From Pluralibacter sp. UBA7423 (GTDB lineage Bacteria; Pseudomonadota; Gammaproteobacteria; Enterobacterales; Enterobacteriaceae), in contig DKMD01000037.1 of NCBI GenBank assembly GCA_002470465.1, positions 1 through 64,000 on the forward strand: a stretch of 64,000 nucleotides of DNA, read 5' to 3'. Made by a program: the position numbers and the translations under genes. Below the pieces are notes generated by a model. The model did not search any database and was not told the origin of the DNA. It was given only the letters and a program-made list of their open reading frames with translations. Shown piece after piece: positions 11,675 through 20,689 of this stretch (within the stretch, counting starts at the first letter, position 1; every line of letters begins with the position of its first letter).

Positions 11675-13099
11675 ATGATGAGTGAAAATATCTCCGTTAA
11701 GGAGAGCCGTGGCCTCTCTCCCGCTGCGCTGCTGGTGGCCGGAGCCTTCTTTATGGAGTTTCTCGACGGCACGGTGATCGCCACTGCGCTGCCGGATATG
11801 GCAAAAAGTTTTGGCGTGGAGGCCGTGGCGCTGAACGTGGGGATCAGCGCCTATCTGATTACGCTAGCGGTGCTGATCCCGGCAAGCGGCTGGATTGCTG
11901 ACCGCTTCGGCGCCCGCAAAGTCTTTACCCTTGCGCTGTTCATTTTTACCCTCGCCTCCGTATTCTGCGGACTGGCGACCAGCGTCAACGGCTTCGTTGC
12001 GATGCGCATACTCCAGGGCGTTGGCGGCGCGCTGATGGTGCCCGTCGGGCGTCTCGCCGTGCTCAGAACCACGCCAAAACATCAGCTGATTACCGCCATC
12101 GCCACGCTTACCTGGCCCGCGCTGGTGGCGCCCATTATTGGTCCGCCGCTCGGCGGATTCATTACCAGCGTCGCCAGCTGGCGCTGGATCTTCTTTATTA
12201 ATGTGCCACTCGGGCTTATCGCCATGCTGCTGGCGCTGCGCATCATTCCGGACATACGCGAAGAACAGCGTCGCCCGTTTGATCTGCCCGGCTTTGTGGC
12301 TACCGCTATCGCGATGGTAAGCCTGGTCTATGCGATGGAAGCTTTCGGCGCAGAGCATGCCCGCGGCGGCCTGCCGTTTGTGCTGCTCGCCCTCGGCGGG
12401 CTTACCTTCTGGTTTGCTCTGCGCCATTTCCGCCGCGTGGAATGGCCGATGATTCGCCTTGATGCATTACAGGTCCCGACGTTCCGGGTAACGATGTACG
12501 GCGGCTCGCTGTTTCGTGCCTCCATCAGCGCCGTGCCTTTTTTGCTACCGCTGCTGTTTCAGGTCGGCTTCGGGATGGATCCGTTTCACGCCGGGCTACT
12601 GGTGCTGGCGGTGTTCGTCGGCAACCTGACGATTAAGCCTGCCACTACGCCGCTCATCCGCTGGCTCGGTTTTCGCAAACTGCTGCTGATTAACGGCACG
12701 CTCAACGTGCTGGCGCTGCTGGCCTGCGCCTTCCTCACGCCGAATACGCCGCTATGGGTAACGCTGCTGATTCTGTATCTCGGTGGGGTATTCCGTTCGG
12801 TGCAGTTTACCGGCGTCAGTACGCTGGCGTTTGCCGATGTGCCCTCTGCGCAGATGAGCTACGCCAATACGCTGTTCAGCACCGCAACCCAGCTTGCCGT
12901 CGGGCTTGGGATCACGCTTGGCGCGATCGGCATTCGGCTCGGGGAAAAGGTTGGCGACTGGCTACAGCTGACCGCCGTACCCGGTATCAGCTTCCGGCTG
13001 GCGTTTGTGTTTATCGCCCTGATTTGCCTGATGGGAATGATTGACACACTCCAGCTGACGCGGGATGCGGGCAGTTCGGTGTCGAAACGTAAATCGTAA
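11675..13099 (+). CDS. MFS drug-efflux-type transporter (DHA2/HsrA-like)
   Basis: A 474-aa major facilitator superfamily protein with about 14 hydrophobic segments. It starts FFMEFLDGTVIATALPDM, typical of the DHA2 family in which an acidic residue sits in helix 1. The loop WIADRFGARKVFT is MFS motif A, and MRILQGVGGALMVPVGR resembles motif B. It is closest in style to E. coli HsrA (YieO), but the substrate is unknown. Two overlapping ATGs (11675 and 11678) are possible starts. It is not conserved here in E. coli K-12. Confidence 0.85.
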   Translation: MMSENISVKESRGLSPAALLVAGAFFMEFLDGTVIATALPDMAKSFGVEAVALNVGISAYLITLAVLIPASGWIADRFGARKVFTLALFIFTLASVFCGLATSVNGFVAMRILQGVGGALMVPVGRLAVLRTTPKHQLITAIATLTWPALVAPIIGPPLGGFITSVASWRWIFFINVPLGLIAMLLALRIIPDIREEQRRPFDLPGFVATAIAMVSLVYAMEAFGAEHARGGLPFVLLALGGLTFWFALRHFRRVEWPMIRLDALQVPTFRVTMYGGSLFRASISAVPFLLPLLFQVGFGMDPFHAGLLVLAVFVGNLTIKPATTPLIRWLGFRKLLLINGTLNVLALLACAFLTPNTPLWVTLLILYLGGVFRSVQFTGVSTLAFADVPSAQMSYANTLFSTATQLAVGLGITLGAIGIRLGEKVGDWLQLTAVPGISFRLAFVFIALICLMGMIDTLQLTRDAGSSVSKRKS

Positions 13100-13101
13100 A
13101 T

Positions 13102-13128
13102 GCTCCGGCGGCGCAATGCCGCCGGAGC
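13102..13128. terminator. Bidirectional terminator between MFS gene and isomerase gene
   Basis: A perfect 11-bp stem (GCTCCGGCGGC / GCCGCCGGAGC) with a 5-nt loop sits between two convergent genes, 2 nt after one stop and 7 nt before the other. Both flanks are AT-rich, so it probably ends transcripts from both sides. Confidence 0.8.
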
Positions 13129-13135
13129 CCTGTAT

Positions 13136-13774
13136 TTAAGCCAGAACCTCACGTACAAAGGCCTCGATAGCCTTATCCTGGCAGTTTTCAAAGAAGCACT
13201 GCTGGAAGCGCACCCCCGAGACGGCCGTTTTCACCAGTTCCGGATCGATGGCCCGCAGGGTGTCGAGATAGTTCTCTTTCACCACCGCCGCTTTCACCTG
13301 ATTCAGGATGCCCGCGTTGCGCACCTGCGGCTCTTTTCGCTCTGGCGGATAGCCTTCGCCATTGCGGCCGGTGAACGCTTTTTCAAAGATGAAGCGGACG
13401 TTCAGCTCGGCCCCCCAGCCAAAACCTTTGGCAAACGGCAGCGAAAGCGCATTTCCGTTGTTGATTTGGGCAAACAGGAACGCATCGGCCGGGTCAATGC
13501 AGTAGCCACACACCACGCCCGGATGGATATTCAGCGACATCAGTGCGCCCTGGCCAGTACCGCAGCCGGTCACGACAAAATCCACGGCTTTGGCGTTCAG
13601 CAGAATACTCGCCATAATCCCAAGATGAATATAGGTCAGGTGATGATCCTGCTCGTCGCTCATGCCGACGTTATAGACAGGAAAGCCTTTTTCATCAGCC
13701 ACGGCCTTCAGCTCACGATGGATAACGGCGTTTTTCGCGGCCTGACTGTTTTCCATCATCAGTGCAATCTTCAT
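13136..13774 (-). CDS. RpiB/LacA/LacB family sugar-phosphate isomerase
   Basis: A 212-aa cytoplasmic protein of the RpiB/LacAB fold, whose members isomerise aldose and ketose phosphates such as ribose-5-phosphate. The family hallmark CGTGQGALMSLNIHPGV, with its active-site cysteine, is at about residues 70-86. The protein is longer than RpiB (about 150 aa) because of a C-terminal extension. It is a single gene, divergent from the HD-GYP gene. There is no kinase or transporter beside it, so the sugar cannot be inferred. Confidence 0.8.
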   Translation of the reverse strand: MKIALMMENSQAAKNAVIHRELKAVADEKGFPVYNVGMSDEQDHHLTYIHLGIMASILLNAKAVDFVVTGCGTGQGALMSLNIHPGVVCGYCIDPADAFLFAQINNGNALSLPFAKGFGWGAELNVRFIFEKAFTGRNGEGYPPERKEPQVRNAGILNQVKAAVVKENYLDTLRAIDPELVKTAVSGVRFQQCFFENCQDKAIEAFVREVLA

Positions 13775-14020
13775 TCTTTACTCTCCTGAAATGTGCGGAG
13801 CGCTCCGCAGGGAACAGACACAACAGGCTCACCTTAGCGCGACTCAAACACACATTCAAATTTAATGAAATTATGTTTCATTATTTACAACTGGCTTCAC
13901 AGATTTCTCGCCAATAGTCGTAATGAATGATGATTCACATAATCAATAAAATCCTGTCAGGGATCCCGGCAGTTAGTTAGACTGAACACCAACGACACTA
14001 TAAAAATCAGGAACCTTCTT

Positions 14021-16192
14021 GTGCGCTCCTTGCTAACAATGTCGCTCACTTTGCTCTGGCTCACGCTCACTATGCATGCTTATTCACTGCGGGCCGAACC
14101 CTTAACAAGCGTTAAAGATTCAACGCCCGTTCCGGTCTGGCTTTTTGATGCCGAAAACTTCGAATTCTGGCGTGACAGCAGTGGACACTATCAGGGCTAT
14201 TACCCGGAGCTTATTCAGGAAATTAATAAACGCTACGGCTATCAGCTGGAACTGAAACCCATCAGCGGCGAAGAGATTGGCAAGCGCTTCAACGCTAACA
14301 GTTTTGGTGTTTACGCAGGCGTGTTAAGAACCGAGGCGCGCTCACGCAGCAAAGTGCTTTCTGCCCGGCTGTTCGATAACGAGGTTCTGGCGGCAAGCCT
14401 TAGTCGCACCGCCTCCGTGCCGGACGATCTCAACGATACCAGGGTGATTTTTCGTCGCGACGATGCCACACAGAATCAGGTGCTGACGCGCTACCCTTCC
14501 CTGCGCTTCAGCAAGATCATTCTGGTCAACAGCAGCACCGAAGCGTTTACGCTGCTGCGCGATCGCAAGGCCGATTTCTACATCAACGACGACTCTGAAA
14601 TGGACGACACGCTGCATTACTACACGCTGTCGCGTCCTTTCGCTGATTTACGCCTTCCCTGCGTGATGGGATTCAGCCCTGAGCTTCGCGGTATGCGCGA
14701 CAACATCAATAAGGCGATCGCCGAGTGGCAGCAGAGCGGGAAGCTGTGGGAGCTGGAAAACCGCAGTAAACGTAATTATCTGGTCAGCCGCATTCAGATA
14801 ACGCCAGATGAAGCTAAATGGATCCACGACAATCGCCTCACCGTCTGGCTGCCCAGGAACGAAAACTTCGCTCCGCTGCTGTGGCAGGACGAGCGCGGCT
14901 ACCACGGCACGGTGATGGACATGATTAGCGACATGCGCGATCTGCTGCACCTTAATATCGACGTAAAGTTTACCGATAACTATGTTTCTCACCTGCGCCA
15001 GGAAGCCTGGCCGGTGCGGATGGTCAACGTTGTCGAAAGCCACGATCAATCGCAGATGGAAGGTATCATTGGCCCGGCACTCTCCTGGCATAACGCCTAC
15101 TACAATCGCGTCGAGCAGCCCTTTTTATGGGATGAAGAACAGGTTCGCTTCAAGCGAGTGGGCGTGATCCGCGGTTCGTTTGCAGCGCTCTATCTCCACC
15201 AGCGCTTTGGCAACGATATTACGGTACTGCCTGCGGCCTCGATTGAAGATCTGGTCAATGCTATCGACCAGCACAAGATTGATTTTATCCTCGGCGATCT
15301 CAGCTCGCTGGAAAGTTCGCTGCGCGGCAACGACCTGTTTCGCGGCGTGCTGAAAGTTGCCGGACTAACGCGCTCGGATTATCGGATCGTCTCCTGGGTG
15401 GACAGCGAACACCCGTTGCACTCACTGTTGACGCAGATCCACCGAATCTCCAGCTACCGTACGCAGATGGAGCGCTCGCAGGAGGCGCCTCTTCTTCCGG
15501 ACTTCAGCAAAAACACCCTTAAAATTATTAGCGTGGCGCTGTTCATCACCGTGCTGTTTAGCCTCTGCCTGCTGTGGCTGATGTGGCGGCACATGAAGCA
15601 AAGTCAGGCCGTCAACCGAAGCATCGTGGAAGCGATGGAAAAAGTGAACCGCGCCCACGATGACGAAACGGGCAGCCATATTCAGCGCGTGGCAGCCTAT
15701 TGTGGGCTACTTGCCCGGGAGATCGGCCTGCCGCGTAAAACCGTGCATGAAATTGAGCGCTTTGCTTCGCTGCACGACGTGGGAAAAATTGCCGTACCGG
15801 AACGCATTTTGCGCAAACAGGGGCCGCTCACGGAAGAAGAGTTTAACGAAATGAAGCTACACACGCTTAAGGGCTGGCGCATTATTCAGGGGCTCGGCCT
15901 TGGGCCAGTGGCTGAAAATATCATCCACTATCACCATGAAAAATGGGATGGCAACGGCTATCCGGAAGGCTTAAGCGGCGAGCAAATTCCCATTGAAGCG
16001 CGCATTCTGGCACTGGCAGACGTCTATGACGCCCTGCGGCAAAAACGCATCTACAAACCAGGCTACACCCATGAACACGCCTGTTCGCTCATTTTTGCCG
16101 GGGCGGGTCGCCATTTTGATCCGGAGCTTATTAACCGCTTCCGCCAGCTGCACCCCAAATTCCAGGCTATTTACGACAGCCAGGCCGACTGA
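14021..16192 (+). CDS. Tandem periplasmic-sensor HD-GYP phosphodiesterase
   Basis: Predicted inner-membrane c-di-GMP phosphodiesterase, 723 aa. It has a signal peptide (about 1-26), two solute-binding (SBP_bac_3-like) periplasmic domains (about 35-250 and 265-490), one membrane helix (about 498-520) and a cytoplasmic HD-GYP domain (about 545-715). The HD motif ASLHDVGKIAVPERIL and the GYP motif HHEKWDGNGYPEG are both complete, so activity is likely. The start is GTG 14021; an in-frame ATG at 14039 would shorten the signal peptide. It probably ties an extracellular nutrient signal to c-di-GMP turnover. E. coli K-12 has no such protein here. Confidence 0.88.
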   Translation: MRSLLTMSLTLLWLTLTMHAYSLRAEPLTSVKDSTPVPVWLFDAENFEFWRDSSGHYQGYYPELIQEINKRYGYQLELKPISGEEIGKRFNANSFGVYAGVLRTEARSRSKVLSARLFDNEVLAASLSRTASVPDDLNDTRVIFRRDDATQNQVLTRYPSLRFSKIILVNSSTEAFTLLRDRKADFYINDDSEMDDTLHYYTLSRPFADLRLPCVMGFSPELRGMRDNINKAIAEWQQSGKLWELENRSKRNYLVSRIQITPDEAKWIHDNRLTVWLPRNENFAPLLWQDERGYHGTVMDMISDMRDLLHLNIDVKFTDNYVSHLRQEAWPVRMVNVVESHDQSQMEGIIGPALSWHNAYYNRVEQPFLWDEEQVRFKRVGVIRGSFAALYLHQRFGNDITVLPAASIEDLVNAIDQHKIDFILGDLSSLESSLRGNDLFRGVLKVAGLTRSDYRIVSWVDSEHPLHSLLTQIHRISSYRTQMERSQEAPLLPDFSKNTLKIISVALFITVLFSLCLLWLMWRHMKQSQAVNRSIVEAMEKVNRAHDDETGSHIQRVAAYCGLLAREIGLPRKTVHEIERFASLHDVGKIAVPERILRKQGPLTEEEFNEMKLHTLKGWRIIQGLGLGPVAENIIHYHHEKWDGNGYPEGLSGEQIPIEARILALADVYDALRQKRIYKPGYTHEHACSLIFAGAGRHFDPELINRFRQLHPKFQAIYDSQAD

Positions 16193-16298
16193 GCGCATTC
16201 GTTGCAGAAACTGACGCTGGATGTGCCAGCTATTCAGGGCATTGGCATGATAAGTGGGCGCTAAGATGAGAGGATCGGACATTTATGCAGAGTGAGCC

Positions 16299-16637
16299 AT
16301 GAAAAAACTGATCCCCTTCGTCGCAGCGATCGCCCTTTCCGCCTGTACGGTTCATCGTCAGGCCAACGTCACCGACGTCGACAGCACCAGCGGTATCGTG
16401 CGTCTGACCTACGGCCAGGCGATGTTGCAGAATGCCACTACGGATAATTATGTTGCCAGCGGCTCAGCCACTAAGCAGTGCCAGCAAATGGGTTATGCTA
16501 CCGCGGTGGCCTACGGGCAACCCGTCACCACCTGTACCGTGACCAGCGGATCGCTGTGCATGAATGAAAGCGTAACCGTTCAGTATCAGTGCCGCGGCAT
16601 TGCAGTGACGCCTGCCCCGGTGGGAAATTACTGGTAA
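16299..16637 (+). CDS. yecR: YecR family lipoprotein
   Basis: A 112-aa predicted lipoprotein with signal MKKLIPFVAAIALSAC, where the lipobox LSAC gives lipidation at C16. It matches E. coli YecR (TVHRQANVTDVDSTSGIVRL and the later cysteines). In E. coli yecR lies beside ftnA and is a late flagellar-regulon gene of unknown function. I found no convincing sigma-28 promoter directly upstream here. Confidence 0.9.
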   Translation: MKKLIPFVAAIALSACTVHRQANVTDVDSTSGIVRLTYGQAMLQNATTDNYVASGSATKQCQQMGYATAVAYGQPVTTCTVTSGSLCMNESVTVQYQCRGIAVTPAPVGNYW

Positions 16638-16829
16638 TTTTGGCTGCCGGTTTATTTTTACCGGCAGTAAAAAATAATTATTCTCATTTTATTATCCAAT
16701 AGCCGCAATGCGTTTTATTCCCATTAGCATTTAACAATATTTATTTTTTATTTTACCTTTTGCAAATAACTTAATTACAAATTAGACTTCCCGCTACATT
16801 CTCCTGAGCCAAATAATGCGGAGCACGCC

Positions 16830-17327
16830 ATGCTGAAAACAGAAATGATCGACAAACTGAATGAGCAAATGAACCTCGAACTCTATTCCTCTCTGCTGTA
16901 TCAGCAGATGAGCGCGTGGTGCAGCTACCACAGCTTTGAGGGTGCAGCAGCGTTTTTGCGCCGTCACGCTCAGGAAGAGATGACGCACATGCAGCGCCTG
17001 TTTGATTATCTGACGGATACCGGCAGCCTGCCGCGTATTAATACGATTGATTCTCCTTTCGCAGAATATAACAGCCTCGATGAACTGTTCCGCGTGACCT
17101 ATGAACACGAACAGTTAATCACCCGTCAAATTAACGAACTGGCTCACGCCGCCATGATCAGCCAGGATTATCCAACCTTTAATTTCCTGCAATGGTATGT
17201 AGCGGAACAGCACGAAGAAGAGAAGCTGTTTAAATCCGTTATCGATAAACTGTCGCTGGTCGGAAAAAGTGGCGAAGGCCTCTATTTTGTCGATAAAGAG
17301 CTGGCAACCCTCGACGCGCAAAACTGA
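16830..17327 (+). CDS. ftnA: Non-haem ferritin FtnA
   Basis: The main iron-storage ferritin: a 24-mer shell that oxidises Fe(II) and stores the mineral in its cavity. The 165-aa protein keeps the ferroxidase residues E17, Y24, E49, E50 and H53, and glutamates in the helix carrying [10 protein letters not shown]. This contrasts with ftnB at 9171. It stands alone after an AT-rich gap. In E. coli it is induced indirectly by Fur with iron. Confidence 0.98.
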   Translation: MLKTEMIDKLNEQMNLELYSSLLYQQMSAWCSYHSFEGAAAFLRRHAQEEMTHMQRLFDYLTDTGSLPRINTIDSPFAEYNSLDELFRVTYEHEQLITRQINELAHAAMISQDYPTFNFLQWYVAEQHEEEKLFKSVIDKLSLVGKSGEGLYFVDKELATLDAQN

Positions 17328-17334
17328 TGTTCAG

Positions 17335-17362
17335 GCGGCAGCGATCCCAGCTGCCGTCGTTA
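17335..17362 (+). terminator. Probable ftnA terminator
   Basis: The stem CGGCAGC / GCTGCCG has a 7-nt loop and a weak U-rich tail (TCGTTATTT). It begins 7 nt after the ftnA stop codon. Confidence 0.6.
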
Positions 17363-17381
17363 TTTGCCCCACCTCGCAAAA

Positions 17382-17423
17382 GCGTAAACCCTTCATTACA
17401 CCCACTGTAATTCAGATTTGACG
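17382..17423 (+). promoter_or_regulatory. Pair of TyrR boxes upstream of tyrP
   Basis: Two matches to the TyrR consensus TGTAAA-N6-TTTACA lie one helical face apart. Box 1 (17382-17399) is CGTAAA-N6-ATTACA, 10 of 12 positions. Box 2 (17406-17423) is TGTAAT-N6-TTGACG, 9 of 12. E. coli tyrP is controlled by adjacent strong and weak TyrR boxes that repress with tyrosine and activate with phenylalanine, so the arrangement fits. Confidence 0.7.
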
Positions 17424-17491
17424 AGACCCCGCTTTTCCCCTACCCTGCGCGGCATATTGAGTTGTTTCTATCCGTAATAGCAGAGGAAAGC

Positions 17492-18703
17492 GTGAAGAAC
17501 CGCACCGTAGGGAGTATTTTAATCGTCGCCGGGACGACCATTGGCGCAGGAATGCTGGCGATGCCGCTGGCTTCAGCAGGCGTTGGCTTCGGCGTTACGC
17601 TGGTACTGCTTTTTAGCCTGTGGGCGCTGATGTGCTACACCGCTTTGCTGCTGCTGGAAGTTTATCAGCACGTGCCTGCCGATACCGGGCTGGGCTCGCT
17701 GGCGCTACGTTACCTGGGTCGCTACGGCCAGTGGGTGACGGGTTTCAGTATGCTGTTCCTGATGTATGCCCTGACGGCAGCCTACATCAGCGGAGCCGGA
17801 GAGCTTCTGGCTTCGAGCCTCGGCCAGTGGCTGAACGTCCAGCTTCCTCCTGCGGCAGGCGTGCTGCTGTTTACCGCCGTGGGCGGTGGCGTGATCTGTG
17901 TGGGCACCACGCTCGTCGATCTGTTCAACCGTTTTCTGTTTAGTGCAAAAATCATCTTTCTGATCCTGATGCTTGCTCTGCTGTTGCCACATATCCACCA
18001 GATAAACTTGCTGACCCTGCCGCTTGAGCAGGGGCTGGCGCTTTCTGCAATTCCGGTGATTTTCACATCGTTTGGCTTCCACGGCAGCGTGCCAAGCATC
18101 GTCAGCTACATGAACGGCGACGTGCGTAAGCTGCGGAAGATTTTCGTCATCGGCAGCTTTATCCCGCTGGTGGCCTACATTTTCTGGCAGCTGGCAACGC
18201 TTGGCAGCATTGATTCTTCGGCATTCAGCTCCCTGTTGGCCAATCACGCCGGGCTGAACGGTCTGTTACAGGCCATTCGCGAAGTTGTCGCCTCCCCGCA
18301 CGTTGAGCTGGCCGTACATCTGTTTGCCGATCTGGCGCTGGCGACGTCGTTCCTTGGCGTTGCGCTGGGGCTGTTTGACTACCTGGCCGATTTGTTTCAG
18401 CGCAGCAATACCGCAGGCGGTCGTCTGCAAACCGGGGCCATCACTTTCCTGCCGCCGCTGGCCTTTGCGCTATTCTATCCGCGCGGTTTCGTGATGGCGC
18501 TGGGCTATGCCGGCGTGGCGCTGGCCGTACTGGCATTAATCATCCCCTCTTTGCTGGCGATGAAAAGCCGGCAGGAACACCCTCAGGCGGCTTATCGCGT
18601 CGCCGGGGGTAAACCAGCGCTATGGCTGGTCTTTAGCTGCGGTGTCACGGTGATTCTGGTGCAAATCGCGATTGCCGCGGGAATGCTTCCGGCAGTTGGC
18701 TAA
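17492..18703 (+). CDS. tyrP: Tyrosine-specific permease TyrP
   Basis: Inner-membrane proton symporter for tyrosine in the aromatic amino acid (HAAAP) family. It is 403 aa with about eleven membrane segments. The N-terminus [19 protein letters not shown] is the family hallmark. I chose the GTG start at 17492, preceded by GAGGAAAG, because it gives the E. coli N-terminus; the ten upstream in-frame residues are not conserved. The two upstream TyrR boxes support its identity. Confidence 0.96.
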   Translation: MKNRTVGSILIVAGTTIGAGMLAMPLASAGVGFGVTLVLLFSLWALMCYTALLLLEVYQHVPADTGLGSLALRYLGRYGQWVTGFSMLFLMYALTAAYISGAGELLASSLGQWLNVQLPPAAGVLLFTAVGGGVICVGTTLVDLFNRFLFSAKIIFLILMLALLLPHIHQINLLTLPLEQGLALSAIPVIFTSFGFHGSVPSIVSYMNGDVRKLRKIFVIGSFIPLVAYIFWQLATLGSIDSSAFSSLLANHAGLNGLLQAIREVVASPHVELAVHLFADLALATSFLGVALGLFDYLADLFQRSNTAGGRLQTGAITFLPPLAFALFYPRGFVMALGYAGVALAVLALIIPSLLAMKSRQEHPQAAYRVAGGKPALWLVFSCGVTVILVQIAIAAGMLPAVG

Positions 18704-18732
18704 CGCCAGAAATGAAATTGCGTTTTTGAAAT

Positions 18733-18810
18733 TGCCCAGCGGCGCTTCGCTGGCGCGGGCCTACGTGATTCTCGTAGGCCGCCGGGTAAGGCATCAGCCG
18801 CCACCCGGCA
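18733..18810. repeat. REP-like palindromic element
   Basis: A bipartite palindrome between convergent tyrP and yecA. It has TGCCCAGCGGCGC on one side and GCCGCCACCCGGCA on the other, with inner GGCCTACG / CGTAGGCC. It belongs to the same family as the elements at 11190, 35225 and 50691. Confidence 0.75.
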
Positions 18811-18837
18811 GAAATACGCTGCGGAGCTATTAGACAG

Positions 18838-18858
18838 AAGGCCCTTTCGGGCCTTTTT
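18838..18858 (+). terminator. Terminator between tyrP and yecA
   Basis: The stem AAGGCCC / GGGCCTT with a TTTC loop runs into a five-T tail on the plus strand. It ends transcription from tyrP and could also serve yecA from the other side. Confidence 0.85.
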
Positions 18859-18863
18859 GTCGC

Positions 18864-19529
18864 TTATTTCAGACAGCAGTTTTTATATTTCTTCCCGCTG
18901 CCGCACGGACAAGGATCGTTGCGCCCTGTCTTGCTCTCATTTTTAACCGGCTGCTGAACCGGAGCGCTCTGCGGATTCTCCAGCCAGTAGTGGCAGAGGC
19001 TGAGCGCCGCAGGCTTCAGCAAATCGACGCTGGCAATGTACTCTTCGGCCGTTAACGCATCCAGTCGTGTGAAATTGTCTTCGCGCCCGTGCAACGCAAT
19101 GGCGTCCAGCTGAGGTTGCAGGTTTTCCGGCAACGCCGACCAGTCGCTCAGATCGACCCCGCGCATATAGCCGAAGCACCACTCTTCCACGATGGTGATT
19201 TCCTGCCCTTCTTCTTCACGGGTGCCGAACAGCGGTTCGTACTGATCCGGATAATCGCCAAGGCGTTCGCCGATATCATCCATATGCTGCAGGGTCAGAT
19301 TCACGAAACGATCGCGTTCGCGGTCGTTGGCCCAGCGTGGTACGAAGTCCGCTCCGCCCCACACCGCCAGCATCCAGTCGGCAGGTTCGATATCGACTGG
19401 CGAAGAGAGAATTGCCGTCAGCATGCCGTCCAGCTCGGAGACATCCATTACGGATTTCTCATTGCCATAGCGGGCCAGAACATCATCCAGCCACTCCAGT
19501 TCGCTTTCGTTTAACGGTCCGGTTTTCAT
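18864..19529 (-). CDS. yecA: UPF0149/SEC-C domain protein YecA
   Basis: A 221-aa cytoplasmic protein of the YecA/YgfB family. It has an N-terminal UPF0149 domain (about 1-180) and a C-terminal metal-binding SEC-C motif ([18 protein letters not shown]) like that at the end of SecA. E. coli YecA has been linked to SecA and ribosome-associated work, but its role is not settled. The ATG at 19529 is the start; an adjacent upstream GTG is less likely. It lies just past the tRNA cluster, as in E. coli. Confidence 0.93.
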   Translation of the reverse strand: MKTGPLNESELEWLDDVLARYGNEKSVMDVSELDGMLTAILSSPVDIEPADWMLAVWGGADFVPRWANDRERDRFVNLTLQHMDDIGERLGDYPDQYEPLFGTREEEGQEITIVEEWCFGYMRGVDLSDWSALPENLQPQLDAIALHGREDNFTRLDALTAEEYIASVDLLKPAALSLCHYWLENPQSAPVQQPVKNESKTGRNDPCPCGSGKKYKNCCLK

Positions 19530-19584
19530 CACTGATTACTCGTTTGGGAAGTGTGTTGAAGATAGAACATCAGAATTGCAAAGA

Positions 19585-19609
19585 CAAAAAAACCACCCGA
19601 AGGTGGTTT
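19585..19609 (-). terminator. Terminator of the tRNA operon
   Basis: The stem AAACCACC / GGTGGTTT on the minus strand is followed by a run of seven Ts, downstream of tRNA-Leu. Confidence 0.85.
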
Positions 19610-19649
19610 CACGACACTGCTTATCATTGATTTTATTCTTTTTTTCCCA

Positions 19650-19736
19650 TGGTAGCCGGAGTGGGACTTGAACCCACACAGCGCGAACGCCGAGGGATTT
19701 TAAATCCCTTGTGTCTACCGATTCCACCATCCGGCC
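19650..19736 (-). tRNA. leuZ: tRNA-Leu (anticodon TAA)
   Basis: An 87-nt class II tRNA with long variable arm and encoded CCA end. The acceptor stem pairs GGCCGGA with TCCGGCT, including one G-T pair. The anticodon loop reads TTTAAAA, giving anticodon UAA. It is the last of three tRNA genes downstream of pgsA, matching glyW-cysT-leuZ of E. coli. Confidence 0.96.
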
Positions 19737-19749
19737 TCGGGAAATAAAG

Positions 19750-19823
19750 TGGAGGCGCGTTCCGGAGTCGAACCGGACTAGACGGATTTGCAATCCGCTA
19801 CATAACCGCTTTGCTAACGCGCC
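19750..19823 (-). tRNA. cysT: tRNA-Cys (anticodon GCA)
   Basis: A 74-nt tRNA with acceptor GGCGCGT / ACGCGCC, the T-loop GTTCGAC, anticodon GCA in the loop TTGCAAA, and encoded CCA. It is the only tRNA-Cys gene in E. coli, where it sits at the same place. Confidence 0.97.
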
Positions 19824-19861
19824 GATATTGCTAACACCCGCAACTGCCGATGTTTTTAAAC

Positions 19862-19937
<76 letters not shown>

Positions 19938-20085
19938 AGAATCAGATGACCTTAATCACTTGATTTTGTTACCGTCTGGCAAGCTGTGCTGCCGTTCGAT
20001 GCGATGCATTCTACTTACCTGACGCACTGAGTCAACGTTAATTTTCACCGCACAGGATCGTTTGCTGAAATTTACGTCGAAACGA

Positions 20086-20634
20086 TCACTGTTCAAGCAA
20101 ATCGCCGCGCGCGGCATTGAGATACTGGAACATAGACCAAAGCGTCAGCACCGCAGCGACCATAAACAGGCCAATGCCCGCCCACTCAACCCACTCGTTT
20201 GGCCGCCACAGCATCCACACCAGCGCCGCCATTTGCGCGGTGGTTTTGACTTTACCAATCCAGGAAACCGCTACGTTGCTGCGCTTGCCGAGCTCCGCCA
20301 TCCACTCACGCAGCGCCGAAATGATGATCTCACGCGCGATCATCGTCGCCGCGGGCAGCGTCACCCACCATGAATGATAATGTTCAGCCACCAGCACCAT
20401 GGCTATCGCGACCATCACCTTATCGGCAACCGGATCGAGGAATGCGCCAAAGCGGGTGCTTTGATTCCAGCGGCGGGCCAGATAGCCATCGAACCAGTCC
20501 GTTACCGCGGCGACAAAGAAGATCAGCGCACAGACAAACGGCGCCCAGGTGAACGGCAGATAGAACGCCAGCACGAAAAAGGGGATCAGGATGACGCGGA
20601 ACAATGTGAGCAACGTAGGGATATTAAATTGCAT
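20086..20634 (-). CDS. pgsA: CDP-diacylglycerol-glycerol-3-phosphate 3-phosphatidyltransferase PgsA
   Basis: PgsA makes phosphatidylglycerol-phosphate from CDP-diacylglycerol and glycerol-3-phosphate, the committed step to phosphatidylglycerol and cardiolipin. The 182-aa inner-membrane enzyme has about four hydrophobic segments and the CDP-alcohol phosphotransferase pattern: DWFDGYLAR, then [12 protein letters not shown], carrying the D-G-A-R-G-D-D residues. It lies between uvrC and the glyW tRNA operon as in E. coli. Confidence 0.97.
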   Translation of the reverse strand: MQFNIPTLLTLFRVILIPFFVLAFYLPFTWAPFVCALIFFVAAVTDWFDGYLARRWNQSTRFGAFLDPVADKVMVAIAMVLVAEHYHSWWVTLPAATMIAREIIISALREWMAELGKRSNVAVSWIGKVKTTAQMAALVWMLWRPNEWVEWAGIGLFMVAAVLTLWSMFQYLNAARGDLLEQ

Positions 20635-20689
20635 GGCGACGGTAACTATCTGTTGTCAGTAAAATTAGCCCTATGTTGCTACAGAGCCC

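Noticed and set aside
16200..16298. Search for a sigma-28 promoter before yecR
   Set aside because: A GATAA core is present near 16250, but neither the rest of the -10 nor a TAAA element at the right spacing is found.
16644..16667. Inverted repeat CTGCCGGT / ACCGGCAG after yecR considered as a terminator
   Set aside because: The T-run is in the loop and the plus-strand tail is A-rich, so it does not have the form of an intrinsic terminator on either strand. It may still be a weak hairpin.
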